A stretch of 64,000 nt of DNA. Source: Gammaproteobacteria bacterium. Lineage in GTDB: Bacteria > Pseudomonadota > Gammaproteobacteria > Thiohalomonadales > Thiohalomonadaceae. Location: positions 124,001 to 188,000 of the forward strand of contig JALOAT010000001.1 of the NCBI GenBank assembly GCA_023228645.1, read 5' to 3'. Each line of letters starts with the position of its first letter. The first letter of the stretch is position 1. The position numbers were made by a program, and so were the translations under genes. Below, one piece after another: positions 27,725-38,500 of the stretch. The notes beneath the pieces are model-generated. The model was not told the origin of the DNA. It ran no database searches and worked only from the letters and a program-made list of their open reading frames with translations.

Positions 27725-28396
27725 ATGAGTAGAGAACTTCTAATAACTTCCTCCTTAGTTGATGGGTGGGGTAGTGAGATAGTGGATGAATTCACTAATT
27801 TTTATTTAACAGTACGGGATGGTCAGATAATCGATCTTATTAATCCTTCTAATTATGTAAATATCATAGGTACTGGGATTAGTACATCAGGTATAGAGAT
27901 TGTTAATACGACACGCTCTGGTTCTGGTATAGAAGTTCCTTCTGCGGCTTTTAATGTAACCTCATTAGAGAGTTCTACAGTGGAGTTCTGGGTTTATTTT
28001 ACTAACCCAATAGCTGAGCTTTATGATCAAATGTTAGGTCAGTGGGGGAGCGGAGCAAATAGCACATTTCAATTTTGTGTACTAGATTCTTATCTTGCTA
28101 TAGCACAGGCTAGACCAGGTAACTCTATTAGTACTTTTAGAAGAATACCTAATACTTGGATGCATGTAGCTTATGTGAACCCCGCTGGTGGCGGCAATAT
28201 GGTTATCTATGTAAATGGAGTTTCAGAGCAACTAGATAGACGTTGGACAGTTTCACCTAATTTGAATATTCCTATGTCTTTATTGAAGGTATATGGACAA
28301 AATGGATTTAGCTTATTAGGTAGGATAGCTAAAATGAGAATCTCCACCATTGCTAGGTATACAGAGAATTTCGTACCTAATTATGGAATGTATTGA
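27725..28396 (+). CDS. LamG/concanavalin A-like jelly-roll protein
   Basis: 223 residues. The middle and C-terminal parts show the LamG pattern: VEFWVYF strand, LGQWGSG, WMHVAYV and MVIYVNGV strands, then LKVYGQNGFSLLGRIAKMRIS and a final YTENF. It is probably a sugar-binding or structural jelly-roll displayed on the virion. A frame-broken paralogue lies at 13510-14179. It is the only intact copy in the window. No signal sequence. Confidence 0.65.
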   Translation: MSRELLITSSLVDGWGSEIVDEFTNFYLTVRDGQIIDLINPSNYVNIIGTGISTSGIEIVNTTRSGSGIEVPSAAFNVTSLESSTVEFWVYFTNPIAELYDQMLGQWGSGANSTFQFCVLDSYLAIAQARPGNSISTFRRIPNTWMHVAYVNPAGGGNMVIYVNGVSEQLDRRWTVSPNLNIPMSLLKVYGQNGFSLLGRIAKMRISTIARYTENFVPNYGMY

Positions 28397-28430
28397 TAAC
28401 AAGAGTAAAAAAATAGAATAACTCATTTAT

Positions 28431-28439
28431 ATATCACCT
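28431..28439 (+). promoter_or_regulatory. Putative phage promoter box
   Basis: ATATCACCT, in the context TTTATATATCACCTC, resembles the ACATATCACCT box at 51031. It precedes the damaged small gene at 28456. Confidence 0.35.
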
Positions 28440-28455
28440 CTATGACGGTATATAA

Positions 28456-28867
28456 ATGAAACATCATTAACTGGGATGAAGATAATAATGTTAAATATGC
28501 TTCAGATGTTGATTTTTTAAATGATACTGAAATCAAAGCAGATCTCTATTCCTTAAAGTTTAACTCTCCTTCAGTACCTAAATCAAGTCTTTTAAAAGCT
28601 ATTGAGTTTAGTGGATCGGGTGTGTTGGTTAATACTGTTGATGATGTTGAATATACTGTTAAAGGTATTAGTCGTACTTTGACCATTAGCAGTAAAAGAG
28701 ATAAGGTTCTTTTTGTTACTAGAGAGAGGAATCTTATCATCCATGAGGAAACCTATTTGAAAGGGTTTTTTGAACTGATCGTAGGGAATTACCTCTCAGC
28801 TATGTTTAATCGCTTTGCAGCCTCTTTAAAGGCCCCTAGCGCTATTGATGTTGGTAGTATTAGTTAA
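28456..28867 (+). pseudogene. Small gene with broken 5' end
   Basis: A clean open frame runs from 28460 to TAA 28867, but the only well-placed ATG (28456) is one frame off and hits TAA after four codons. The body would encode about 135 residues, beginning NWDEDNNVKYASDVDFLND. A GTG at 28622 could give an 81-residue product. A one-base indel between 28462 and 28470 explains the pattern. Product unknown; its position after a LamG-like gene suggests a virion accessory. Confidence 0.45.
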
Positions 28868-28873
28868 GTATAC

Positions 28874-28912
28874 GGCATAATAGGAGATCTCAAAAGGATC
28901 TCCTATTTATGA
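28874..28912 (+). terminator. Two-part terminator hairpin
   Basis: AATAGGAGATC (28879-28889) pairs with GATCTCCTATT (28897-28907), with an outer GGCATAA/TTATG match. T-rich sequence follows. Confidence 0.75.
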
Positions 28913-29790
28913 CCTTCTTTTCTATTTATTTATTTATGTTTTTAGATTATCGGCTATTAATAGTAAGCTATTATAAAGCATTCTAGCTATTATATTTAAG
29001 CTAGGGGTCCTAGCATACCAATATGAGAATAAAAGCGCTTATAGAGCCTCTAGAGGGCTTAGAGAGTGTATTGTGATCCAAAAGCAATCTAGTTACTCAT
29101 CCATGGAGAATGATGTAGTAACTCTCAATAAAAGTGCTAATATGATAATAGCTGTTGCATAAAAAAGTCGCGGCGCCTAATATTACTTATATAACCCCTA
29201 CTTTCTCAAATTCTTATAGTTTCAATTTCTCTTATCTATTATAATACTTAACTTCTTCTATCTACTATTACTTTTAAATTAATAGGTAAATATATTTATT
29301 TTTATTTATACCTATTATCATTTGTAAAAGTGTTAGTTCTATGAGACTTGACCCACTTATAGTACCTCTTTGGTAAAAACACTTTTACGGGTCCGAGCCT
29401 TGGCGAGATACTTGGTAGTAGATAAGTATTGTTCGAAGCTGTAGGTATAGAAAGGATATAATAAGGTTATAGTAAGGATAGTAGCTGAGATAAGATACTT
29501 AGATACGTACCCCCTTGCGAAGCAACTTGAATCCTAGAGAAGCGAAGCTTCTCTTAACATACATACATACGCAAGATATTAAGCTATAAACATAAATAAA
29601 TATTACATTATTATACCTATTATACAACAACACTATAAGAACAGACTAAAAAGCCTATAGAGAGACTAGTATCTCTCTATTTATGCCTTACTATTGACTA
29701 TACTAGTCTACTACTAGAATAAAAGAATAACTACTTATACTAGAAAACCATCTACTTAAAGTAACTACTTAGAATAGAAAGAACCTACTC
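28913..29790 (+). ncRNA. Long noncoding region with strong RNA-structure potential
   Basis: About 880 bases contain no plausible gene on either strand, which is exceptional in this compact genome. A perfect 11-bp stem, GTAAAAGTGTT (29324-29334) with AACACTTTTAC (29378-29388), encloses a second stem CTATGAG (29339-29345) / CTTATAG (29356-29362). Further hairpins lie at 29408-29429 (ATACTT/AAGTAT) and 29536-29554 (8 bp, GAA loop). GC-richer islands stand out in AT-rich flanks. Candidates are an abundant small RNA, an RNA decoy or a replication origin. Transcription is not shown. Confidence 0.4.
29657..29680 (+). terminator. Terminator hairpin at end of the noncoding region
   Basis: ATAGAGAGA (29657-29665) pairs perfectly with TCTCTCTAT (29672-29680), followed by TTATGCC. 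A terminator here with no upstream gene since 28867 supports a noncoding transcript. Confidence 0.65.
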
Positions 29791-30201
29791 ATGGAAAGAT
29801 TTAAAGATACTTGCTACTTACTAGAGAGAACGAGTCAGATTGAAGGACTACTAGTTTATATTCGTAGTATACTACAATTAGAGAGTTATGAAGAAGAACG
29901 GTTTATTGATGGATTAATTGATTATAGTTTAAATAGTCGATTTATTAGGACTCAAGTAAATGAAGAGATAGTGTTGAAGTTTGTAGATGAGAGTCTTTAT
30001 AGTAAGTTGACTTTAAATAGGTCTTACTTAAATGCTTTAATTAAGTATAGTAGACTATTCTTAGAAGAAGTAGGAAAGAAGGTGAGTGGGTTAAGGATTA
30101 GGGGAGAGTATGTTGGATTACCTGTAGAGAAGAGGAATTTGTATCTCTATAGCCGAATTGAGAGTAATGAGTTTATTGCGATATGCGAGATAATAGAGTA
30201 A
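29791..30201 (+). CDS. Small helical protein of unknown function
   Basis: 136 residues, helical and acidic, similar in size and character to the small proteins at 24-26 kb (long leucine-rich helices, no cysteine clusters apart from two single Cys). It stands alone upstream of DNA polymerase. Function unknown. Confidence 0.5.
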   Translation: MERFKDTCYLLERTSQIEGLLVYIRSILQLESYEEERFIDGLIDYSLNSRFIRTQVNEEIVLKFVDESLYSKLTLNRSYLNALIKYSRLFLEEVGKKVSGLRIRGEYVGLPVEKRNLYLYSRIESNEFIAICEIIE

Positions 30202-30342
30202 GTGGTGGGTAAATGAAGAAGAGAGGAGGGGTTGATTATTCTCTCTTTTCCTTTCCTATATAGAAGAGAGGGAGAATAACTTTTATTTTTTTATCTATTT
30301 GGTTAATGAGATAGATAGATAAAATGCTTTTGAGAGAATATA

Positions 30343-32499
30343 ATGAAATTTCAATCTCCTTTTGTATTACCTGTAGAAGAGTATACGAGAGATCTGAATC
30401 TAGTTAAGCACTATGTGACTCAGAATGCTTATTACTTACATAAGAGGACTGGTAAGCCTATTGAAGTCTGTGAGAGTTATGTAGAGAAGCAAATTAGGAA
30501 AGGAGGGAAGTTTGAGTTAAAGGACCCTGTATTGACTCATACTTACCGAGGGGATAATGGTGATAGAGCTAAAGTGCAGAGTGGGTATTTACAGTATCTG
30601 ACTACCGCTATTAAGGAGAGGGATGTTATTGCTCCTACTTTGACTCGGTATAAGAACCCTTTAATTAAAGAATCTATTCAGGTAGGCTCTATTGATAATA
30701 AGAAGAAATTAAGAGCTATTGATAAAGAAAAGATGTTCCAGGCTGATAGGGATGGGAATGAGGAGAGGAGGGTTTATTATTATAACAGTCAGACAGGTAG
30801 GAAATTATCGAATAATGCGGTAAGTGGTGGGTATTGTTCTACGAGTACTATTATTTATAATCCATCTGGCCATACTAGCTTGACAAGTACATGTCGAGTG
30901 ACTGCTGGATATGGGAGTATGAATAATGAGAAAGTATTAGCTGGTAATAGACACTACTATGATGATGAGATTGTGATTGGGAATATCTTATCTATTTGTA
31001 GTACGATTGATAAAGAAAAAATAGCTAATACATGTAGTCTGTATCAATTAAAGTATCCTAGTCATGAAGAAGTGATGGATGCTATTTTACGATGTACTCG
31101 CCTTTATTGGAATCAAGCTGATAAAGAAGAGAGGATTTGGGAGTTAGTTAAGACGCTAGGGCCTGAGGAAAGGGCTGCGTTTATGTATACGGGAGACTTG
31201 TATAATACACGTATACTCAATGATAACTTCATGAAGGAATTCATTACTGATTTAATTAGACCTGCTACTGAACCTCATCCTGATCCTGATAGTGTTTTTA
31301 AATCAGTAGAGGGTGACTATATTACTGTAGCTTGTCAAATTCATAGTGGGTTTATGAATGGTAAGGAATTAAAGAAGTTAAAAGGAACTAGAGAGTATGG
31401 TATCGTAGCTGCTACGCTTTATAATTTCTTATCTGTTCTACATCGACATAAAGCTTTCTTTAGTACTTTCTTTTTAACGAGAAATGTACCAGCTTCTATT
31501 GCATTTGCACCTAGTTCAGTTAGGTTCTCTGTATTGATGGGTGATACAGACTCTACAATGTTTACTGTACAAGAATGGGTAAAGTGGTTTACAGGTAGTT
31601 ATGCTTTTACTGAGATCAGTAATGCAGTATGTGAGACGATGATCTTTTTAGCTTCACAGTCCATTACTCACTGTCTAGCCTTATTAAGTGCTAATCTAGG
31701 CGTTAGGAAAGAGCGGTTGTTTGAGAATGCAATGAAAAATGAATATCGGTTTGATTCATTTACTCCTACTCCTAAAGCTAAACATTATTATGCCTTAATA
31801 GGGAGGCAGGAGGCTAATAGTTATGTTAAGAGGAAGGTAGAGGTCAAGGGAGTTCATTTAAAGAGTTCTGCGGCTCCTAAAGCGATTATGAAGGCAGCAG
31901 AGGAGAAGATGGTCGAGTTAAGTAATAAAGCACTCAAAGGAGAGAAGATCTCTATTGTAGATGAGTATCAGTTTATTGCTAATATCGAACACTCTATTGT
32001 CAATGCTATTAAGAGCGGACAAAGTTCTTACTTTAGATTACAGCGTATTAAAGATAGTAAGGCTTATAAGCAAGAACCGACTAAGAGTAACTACCTACAT
32101 TACACGATGTGGCAAGAAGTCTTCCAAGATAAGTATGGTACAGTAGATCCCCCTCCTTATCCTGCTTTGAAAATCAATATGGATATAGAAAGTAAGACAG
32201 ATTGGTTAAACTTTGTTGCGAGTATTAAAGACGAAGCCCTTAAACAACGACTCTTAGATTTTTGTGTTAAGTATGGAAGAGAAATTATTAAGACCTTTTA
32301 TATTCCAAAAGGGTTTATTATTGATAATGGAGTACCTGAGGAATTGATGAATGGTATTGATATTCGTAGAATTGTACTCGATAATACGAAAGTCTTCTAC
32401 TTAATTCTAGAATCTTTAGGACAGAACTTTATTGATGATAAGATTAATAAGCTCGCTATGGATACGTTTGAATTAAAAGAAACTTTTATTATTGAATAA
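30343..32499 (+). CDS. Family B DNA polymerase, C-terminal (palm/thumb) part
   Basis: 718 residues. Recognisable family B motifs are motif B, RKLSNNAVSGGYCS (about 153-166), followed by the TSTCRVTAGYGS strand that trails it in PolB; motif C, MGDTDSTMF (about 399-407), with the two catalytic aspartates; the KxY-type KAKHYYALIG (about 478-487); and VKGVHLKSSAAP (about 501-512). The exonuclease domain and motif A (SLYPS-type) are absent, and the 150 residues before motif B are too short for them, so the polymerase is split and the N-terminal half must be encoded outside this window. It would copy the genome inside the phage nucleus. Position matches phiKZ gp44. Confidence 0.82.
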   Translation: MKFQSPFVLPVEEYTRDLNLVKHYVTQNAYYLHKRTGKPIEVCESYVEKQIRKGGKFELKDPVLTHTYRGDNGDRAKVQSGYLQYLTTAIKERDVIAPTLTRYKNPLIKESIQVGSIDNKKKLRAIDKEKMFQADRDGNEERRVYYYNSQTGRKLSNNAVSGGYCSTSTIIYNPSGHTSLTSTCRVTAGYGSMNNEKVLAGNRHYYDDEIVIGNILSICSTIDKEKIANTCSLYQLKYPSHEEVMDAILRCTRLYWNQADKEERIWELVKTLGPEERAAFMYTGDLYNTRILNDNFMKEFITDLIRPATEPHPDPDSVFKSVEGDYITVACQIHSGFMNGKELKKLKGTREYGIVAATLYNFLSVLHRHKAFFSTFFLTRNVPASIAFAPSSVRFSVLMGDTDSTMFTVQEWVKWFTGSYAFTEISNAVCETMIFLASQSITHCLALLSANLGVRKERLFENAMKNEYRFDSFTPTPKAKHYYALIGRQEANSYVKRKVEVKGVHLKSSAAPKAIMKAAEEKMVELSNKALKGEKISIVDEYQFIANIEHSIVNAIKSGQSSYFRLQRIKDSKAYKQEPTKSNYLHYTMWQEVFQDKYGTVDPPPYPALKINMDIESKTDWLNFVASIKDEALKQRLLDFCVKYGREIIKTFYIPKGFIIDNGVPEELMNGIDIRRIVLDNTKVFYLILESLGQNFIDDKINKLAMDTFELKETFIIE

Positions 32500-32505
32500 G
32501 TAGAC

Positions 32506-32544
32506 GGCAAAATAGGGAGTCCTTTTGGGACTCCCATTTATGCC
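32506..32544. terminator. Two-part bidirectional terminator
   Basis: GGGAGTCC (32515-32522) pairs with GGACTCCC (32528-32535), with outer GGCA/TGCC pairing. It lies between the converging polymerase and fibre genes. Confidence 0.8.
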
Positions 32545-32576
32545 TACTAAATAACTATTGTATAATTACTTAAGAA

Positions 32577-35500
32577 TTAACCGTTAGGACATGTACCCCA
32601 AACAGGTTTAGGTAACACCCAAGCAGGCGTAGTGGATGCAAAGGTAGTAGGTTCGTTAGGAATGAGAGTTACGCACCATCCAGAAAGGTCTGTGTTAAAT
32701 ACTTTAGAGTAACCCCCTCCTAAGAATCCATCCATATTAGTAACTTTACTCACATCCAAATGCTCCATACCTGTACCTACCATGGCTCTAGAATTATGAA
32801 GCATATTCTGCATGGTTATAACATTACCGGTATTCCAGTGAGAAAAATCAAAATTCATATTCCAAGTACTATGAAAGGTATTTTCAAGACTTGTTACATT
32901 ACTTATATTCCAGTTAGCTAAATTGGCGCGTAATTGACGACATTCTTGAAAAGCAGAAATTAGTGTATTGACGTTACTCACATCCCAAAACTGTAACTCT
33001 TCGCCTGTAAGAATAACAGATGAAGATAAAACACCAGCTAAAGAAGTCACACTTCTAGGTAAATAATTAGGAACTTTTGTGAGGATGTTAGAGCCTACTC
33101 TCACACGGTTCCATTTTATAAACCCCCAACTAGTAACTTCTTTCAAACCTATATTAATAAGGTTAGCTCTCCAGCCAGCATTCAAATAGAGGGTAGATGG
33201 CGTAGCAGCTCTATTTATAGCTTTTACAATGAAAAGGGTTCTTTCCGAACCTTCTTCACCAGACATATAAATAGAATCTGTTTGATGAAGAATCCCTTCG
33301 TCTTCCCAAAAATAAATAATATCATTTTGAGAAATTTCTACTACGCTATTATTGCCTGCTAAAGCTTGTGGAGTAACTGTATATTTAAGTTGAGTAGAGA
33401 ATATTTTAAGTACTTCTAAATCATTCTCCTCAATAGCTTTATCAATTATTAACTCAATATCTTTTTCATCGATAAGTTCTAATACAGGTCTCCAACCTAA
33501 AGTATTATTACCTGTTAAACTAACAGAAGCTGAAGAAAGATACGTTACGTCAGTATGACCTCGATGGACTAAATGGTAAATAGACGTTGGTGCGTAGTAA
33601 AACACATCCCTAGTTATCGTACCAGAACCACTTCCTACCCCTAAACCTAGGTCTACTTGCTCATATTGCTCCCAATTCCCACTGGTTTGACTTAACTTAG
33701 GATAGCTAGGATTAGCTTTAGTGATAGGATAGATAAGTCTGTTCCACTCACTATTATACGTCATCACTGGATCATAACCGCCAGAAATAGTAGTATAGTC
33801 GGGAGAAACTCCACCTAAAAGTCGGATTCTATAGAACCTATCTTTTATTTGGATTATTCTTTTACCATTGATTAAATTCAGAGAGTCTAAGTAATTCCTA
33901 CTAACTGAAATACTAATAGGTTTCTTAGTAGTGTAGATTATGTTGCCATCTGAAATGAATTTAAGCCAAGACGTATCTAGATTACTAGGTAATCCTTCTA
34001 CGAACTCTAACTCTTCAATTAAATCTTCAGGTGTGATAAGTAACTCATTCTCTACTTCGCCAAAGAACCCACTAATCATGTCAGCACGCGGACCAACCTC
34101 ATGACCAATTAAAGTAGTAGGACCTACACCTAAATCGCTAGGTAAGTCGAGTTTCTCTAAAGCAGGCCTCCAACCTCGGTTAGATTCACCAGAACTACTC
34201 TTTGTAGCTGTAGGTACAATATAGGTTGTATCGAATCTACCACGTAATACAGCTAATGTGTCATTAGTAAGATTAGTTTCACGACACCATGAATAACTAC
34301 CTGTTCTACCATCTTTAGAATAAGAGAATATGTCTAAATCAGCATCTGGAGTAAAGTTCCTCCAATTCTTACCAATTTGAGATTGCTTAAACCGTTCAGG
34401 TAAAATGGGCGAGCTATCGGCGACGTTATACATCAGCCTATTCCATTCACTATTGTGAGTGCATAAAACATCATAACCTGATTCTTGGACTACCGTGGGA
34501 TCAGGATTACGACCACTTAATAAGCGAGACTTATATTGCTGTTCAGCAACTTCAACAACTCTACCACTACCTGTTAGCCCAGCATTCTCAAGATCAATCC
34601 AAGAAAGATTAGTTCTAAAGTTCTTTTTAGCGACATACATAATCTTGCCATCTAAATAGAACTTTAACCAGTTAGAATCGGTGTTAATAGCAACCCCAGC
34701 AGTTAACCCCATTTGAGTAGCTAGATCAGCACCATCAATGAGGTCAGTAACTTGTACTTCACCAAAGAAACCTGCACCTCTTGTACCTTCTTTATTTAAA
34801 GTGCGATACTTAAGATGCTTATAACCTGGACCAGTGTCCTCAGGTAAAGGAAATGCTTCCCAGTAACTGATTTTCTCTAATACAGGTCTCCAGCCTCTAT
34901 TAGCATTTTTATAGCTAGCAGGTTGAGAAGTTAATCTAGTCGTATTGATATTACCACGACACGCTTTTCGAATCTCACCGTCTAATTCAGTCTGCTCCAT
35001 GCACCAGGTAAAGCGACCAGCTCCGGTCTTAGTACCTAACTCATTTTCCGTATAAGTAACCCAGTTAGGACCATATTGAGAATTCTTAGGATAAGAGGGA
35101 TTAGTTTCTACGACATTATAAATAAGTCTATTCCATTCTGTACCCCAAGTATCTTCACTATCATGACCGCCCTTATACGGAATACCTGAATCTTCATTAT
35201 AACCGTTGATCAACCTAACCCTATAAAAACCTCCATTGATCTCTAAGACCTTATTACCGAATACTGCATCACAAGCATTGATTTCATCCCAGCTTATGTC
35301 TGACATAATAGGTTTTTTAGGTATGAACAGAATTTTACCATCAAGATAGAATTTTAACCAAGGTTCAGTTAAGTTAATAAGATCACCTGTAATCAGACCG
35401 ATTCTGCTAGCTAAAGAAGCGCCGTTAATAAAATCCTCAGGAGCAACTTCACCAAAGAAACCCGCCATTTGAGTAGGTCCAGGACCTTCAGATTCACCTA

Positions 35501-38500
35501 CTAGATATCTAGGACCAGGTCCTGTATCCTCAGGTAAGGGGTTAGTATCCCAATAATCATATTCTTCTAATATAGGTCTCCAGCCTCTATTAGTAAATGA
35601 GAGATCATAGCGTGAGTTATCTATACTAGCCGGCCCTCTATATCCTCTAGCATAAACAAAATACTGATATAAGGTAGGATCAGGTAAAAGGCTATGTGCA
35701 CCTAAGAACTCTTGTACAAAGTTAGCAGTACCCATTAAATCAGGAATATCGATACTACCAGGAGTACCCATACCGAGTTCTCGACTCGTGTAAAGATCTA
35801 AACGAGGTCCTGTATAGGACTTATCATCGACCTCATCACTAATTAATGAATAGAAGATCCTAGACCATTCAGATTCATAAGTACCTGGAATATCTCTACC
35901 TGCACTTAAACCTGTTAAGATACCTGTCTCATTATCATCAGCACCTTGAATCAATCTAACTTTATAAGTCTTACCTTCTAATTCTACTAAGCGTAATTGA
36001 TTAGTAGGAATAGAAGTAGAAGGAATTTGCTTACCGTTATCAGGAGTACCAAATACTAATCCTGCATTATAAAGTTGCTGATAAGTAATATTGTATCTAA
36101 GCGGAGTTTTAGCGACAAAATGCTTCTTACCGTTGATGTTAAGTTCTAGCCAACTATTACCACCCATAGCCGTACCGGCAGTAAAATCTAACATATCGCT
36201 AAAGTTAGTATAAGTAATAATAGCTTCATTTTCATCTCTGAAAACTTTCTCACCTACGAACTCTACATCATCAGCTACACGCTCTAATACAGCTCTCCAA
36301 CCAAAGGTGTGATCTTTATTTTGAGCTGACGGAATCCAGTCTATAATAGTGTCTCTATAATACGTTCTACCCCTATTATTATCTCTAGAATAAACGTCTA
36401 ATGCAAGATGATTACGTCCAGTTCCCACAAACCCAAGTTCTTCTGACGTATATTCTGCTATTTGAGGACCTAAATAGAGAGGACTGGTAGATTGGCTATT
36501 AATGGGAAATAATGTACGTGCTAATTCAGAATAATAAATTTGAAGTTCACTAGAGTCATTAGTCGTTCCAGAAAGAATTTCAAGATTAGTACAACTCAAC
36601 AACCTTACTTTATACTTCTTTCCTTGAAGAACAATTGTTCTTAACTGATTTACCTCAGCAACGACTGGTACAGTAGTGGGGAAACCAATGTCATCCTCAC
36701 CAAAAACTAATCCGTTGTTATAAAGATCCAGAAGACTAATGTTTTCTTTAATAGCTATTTTAGAGATAAGAAGTTCTTTACCATCAATAGTAAAGCTTAA
36801 CCATTTATCAATTTCTGGCTTAGTAGTCAACACACCTTCAACAACACCTAACTCATTAGAGAAATCTTCATAACTAATTAGATTAGATAATTCACCATTG
36901 AATTCAACATTATCTTCACATTCTTCTAAAATAGGTCTCCAACCTCTAACGACACCAGTTTGGTTCCATCCTGTCCTGCTAACACTACTTGCATTAGCAT
37001 ACTCACCTCGCCCAATTCGATAATTATCGTCTTCGAAATGTTTTTCCATACACCAGTTAAAGCTAGGAAAAGTACCGTCAGAAGCACCAAACTCTAAATC
37101 TTCGTTAGTATAGTTAGCTTGATAAGGGCCTTGGAAGTAAACCGTTTCAAGACCATCATCAGGATTAGGATTTGGAATTAAGGGGTAGAATAACCTATTC
37201 CACTCACTAGCAATTGAACCAGCAGGTTCAAATCTAGCTCCAACCGCATACTTAAGAGTGATGTTATCAGCTTCTAATCCTCGAATTAATCTTACCTTAT
37301 ACTTCTTACCATTTATAGTAATTAAACGTAATTGGTAGGAAGGTCCAGTACTAGTAGGGAAAGCTCCTCCATCTACACGACCATAGACTAATCCGCGATC
37401 GTAGAGATGTCCCCAGGAAATATTTTTTCTAATAGGTACTTTAGGAACTAAACATTCCTTACCATTGAGTTTGAACTTCAGCCATTTATCGTAACCGGCA
37501 GAAGTATCATTTAAAGAACCTTGCGTAACGTTAAAATAGTTACAAATCTCGCTATAAGAGATGACTTCACTAGAATCGACTTCTCCTAAGAACTCAGCGT
37601 AGTCTAGAGGTTCTAAAATAGGTCTCCAAGCAGAATTCAAAGGCTGGTATTGTACATTAGTAAACCAATCTTTTAAATACCCATCATCACCTAATCCACC
37701 TCTGGTTAATTTTAATGATGTGTTAATTATTCCATTTTCTTGCATCCATATTTTTGCATTATTAGCTAAGTCCAGATCAGTAAAATCAAAGTTAGCAAAT
37801 TTAGGCTCTGTGTACGTATTTTCAGTTCTCCTATCATAGTTGATAATAGAAAAGAATCTATCAAATTCATTATCACTAGAGTTAGGTAGAGGTTGATTAG
37901 GATTAGTATTATCTTTAAATAATTTATGATCTTTATTCAATCCTTTCATCAGACGAATTTTGTAAGCAACACCGTCCAATGGAATAGCTTTTAACTGAGG
38001 ATATGGAATAAAATATGCTGAATCCCCGAAGTTATCTTGACCATAAACCAACCCCTTTTCATAAAGCGTAGGAAAAGAAGTTATTTTTATAGGAGATGCT
38101 TTGGGAATTAAGTAATCTTTACCGTTATCTAAGAAGTGATGGAACTCAATCTCTCCTTCAGGCTGGTATATAGCATGACCTAGATCAAAGTAGGTATTGA
38201 AATCTAAGTAAGAGAGATTATTAAACTTCTTAATACCTTTATAAATAACATCAAATTCTAGATCCGTTTCTTCTAAAGCAAGAATGTAACTTCTATTATC
38301 GGAAACCCCATAACCTGTATCTAAGTAGCTGATAGAGTGATTATTCCCAACACCAAGTCCTCTAACAATAATTTTATCATTACTAGAGTTAAATTCTTGA
38401 GTAAGAGAAGAATTGATTCTAATATCAGCTTCTTTCTCTCCAGTATAGGACTGTAAGTCAGGGTCATTCACTAAAGGAGCAAAAACTTTATTCCACTCAC

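Noticed and set aside
29395..29440. tRNA-like pieces (GGGTCCGAG..., a 6-bp stem, GTTCGAAGC T-loop-like word)
   Set aside because: No acceptor stem, no consistent D arm and a 10-nt anticodon loop. The cloverleaf cannot be closed, so no tRNA is called.
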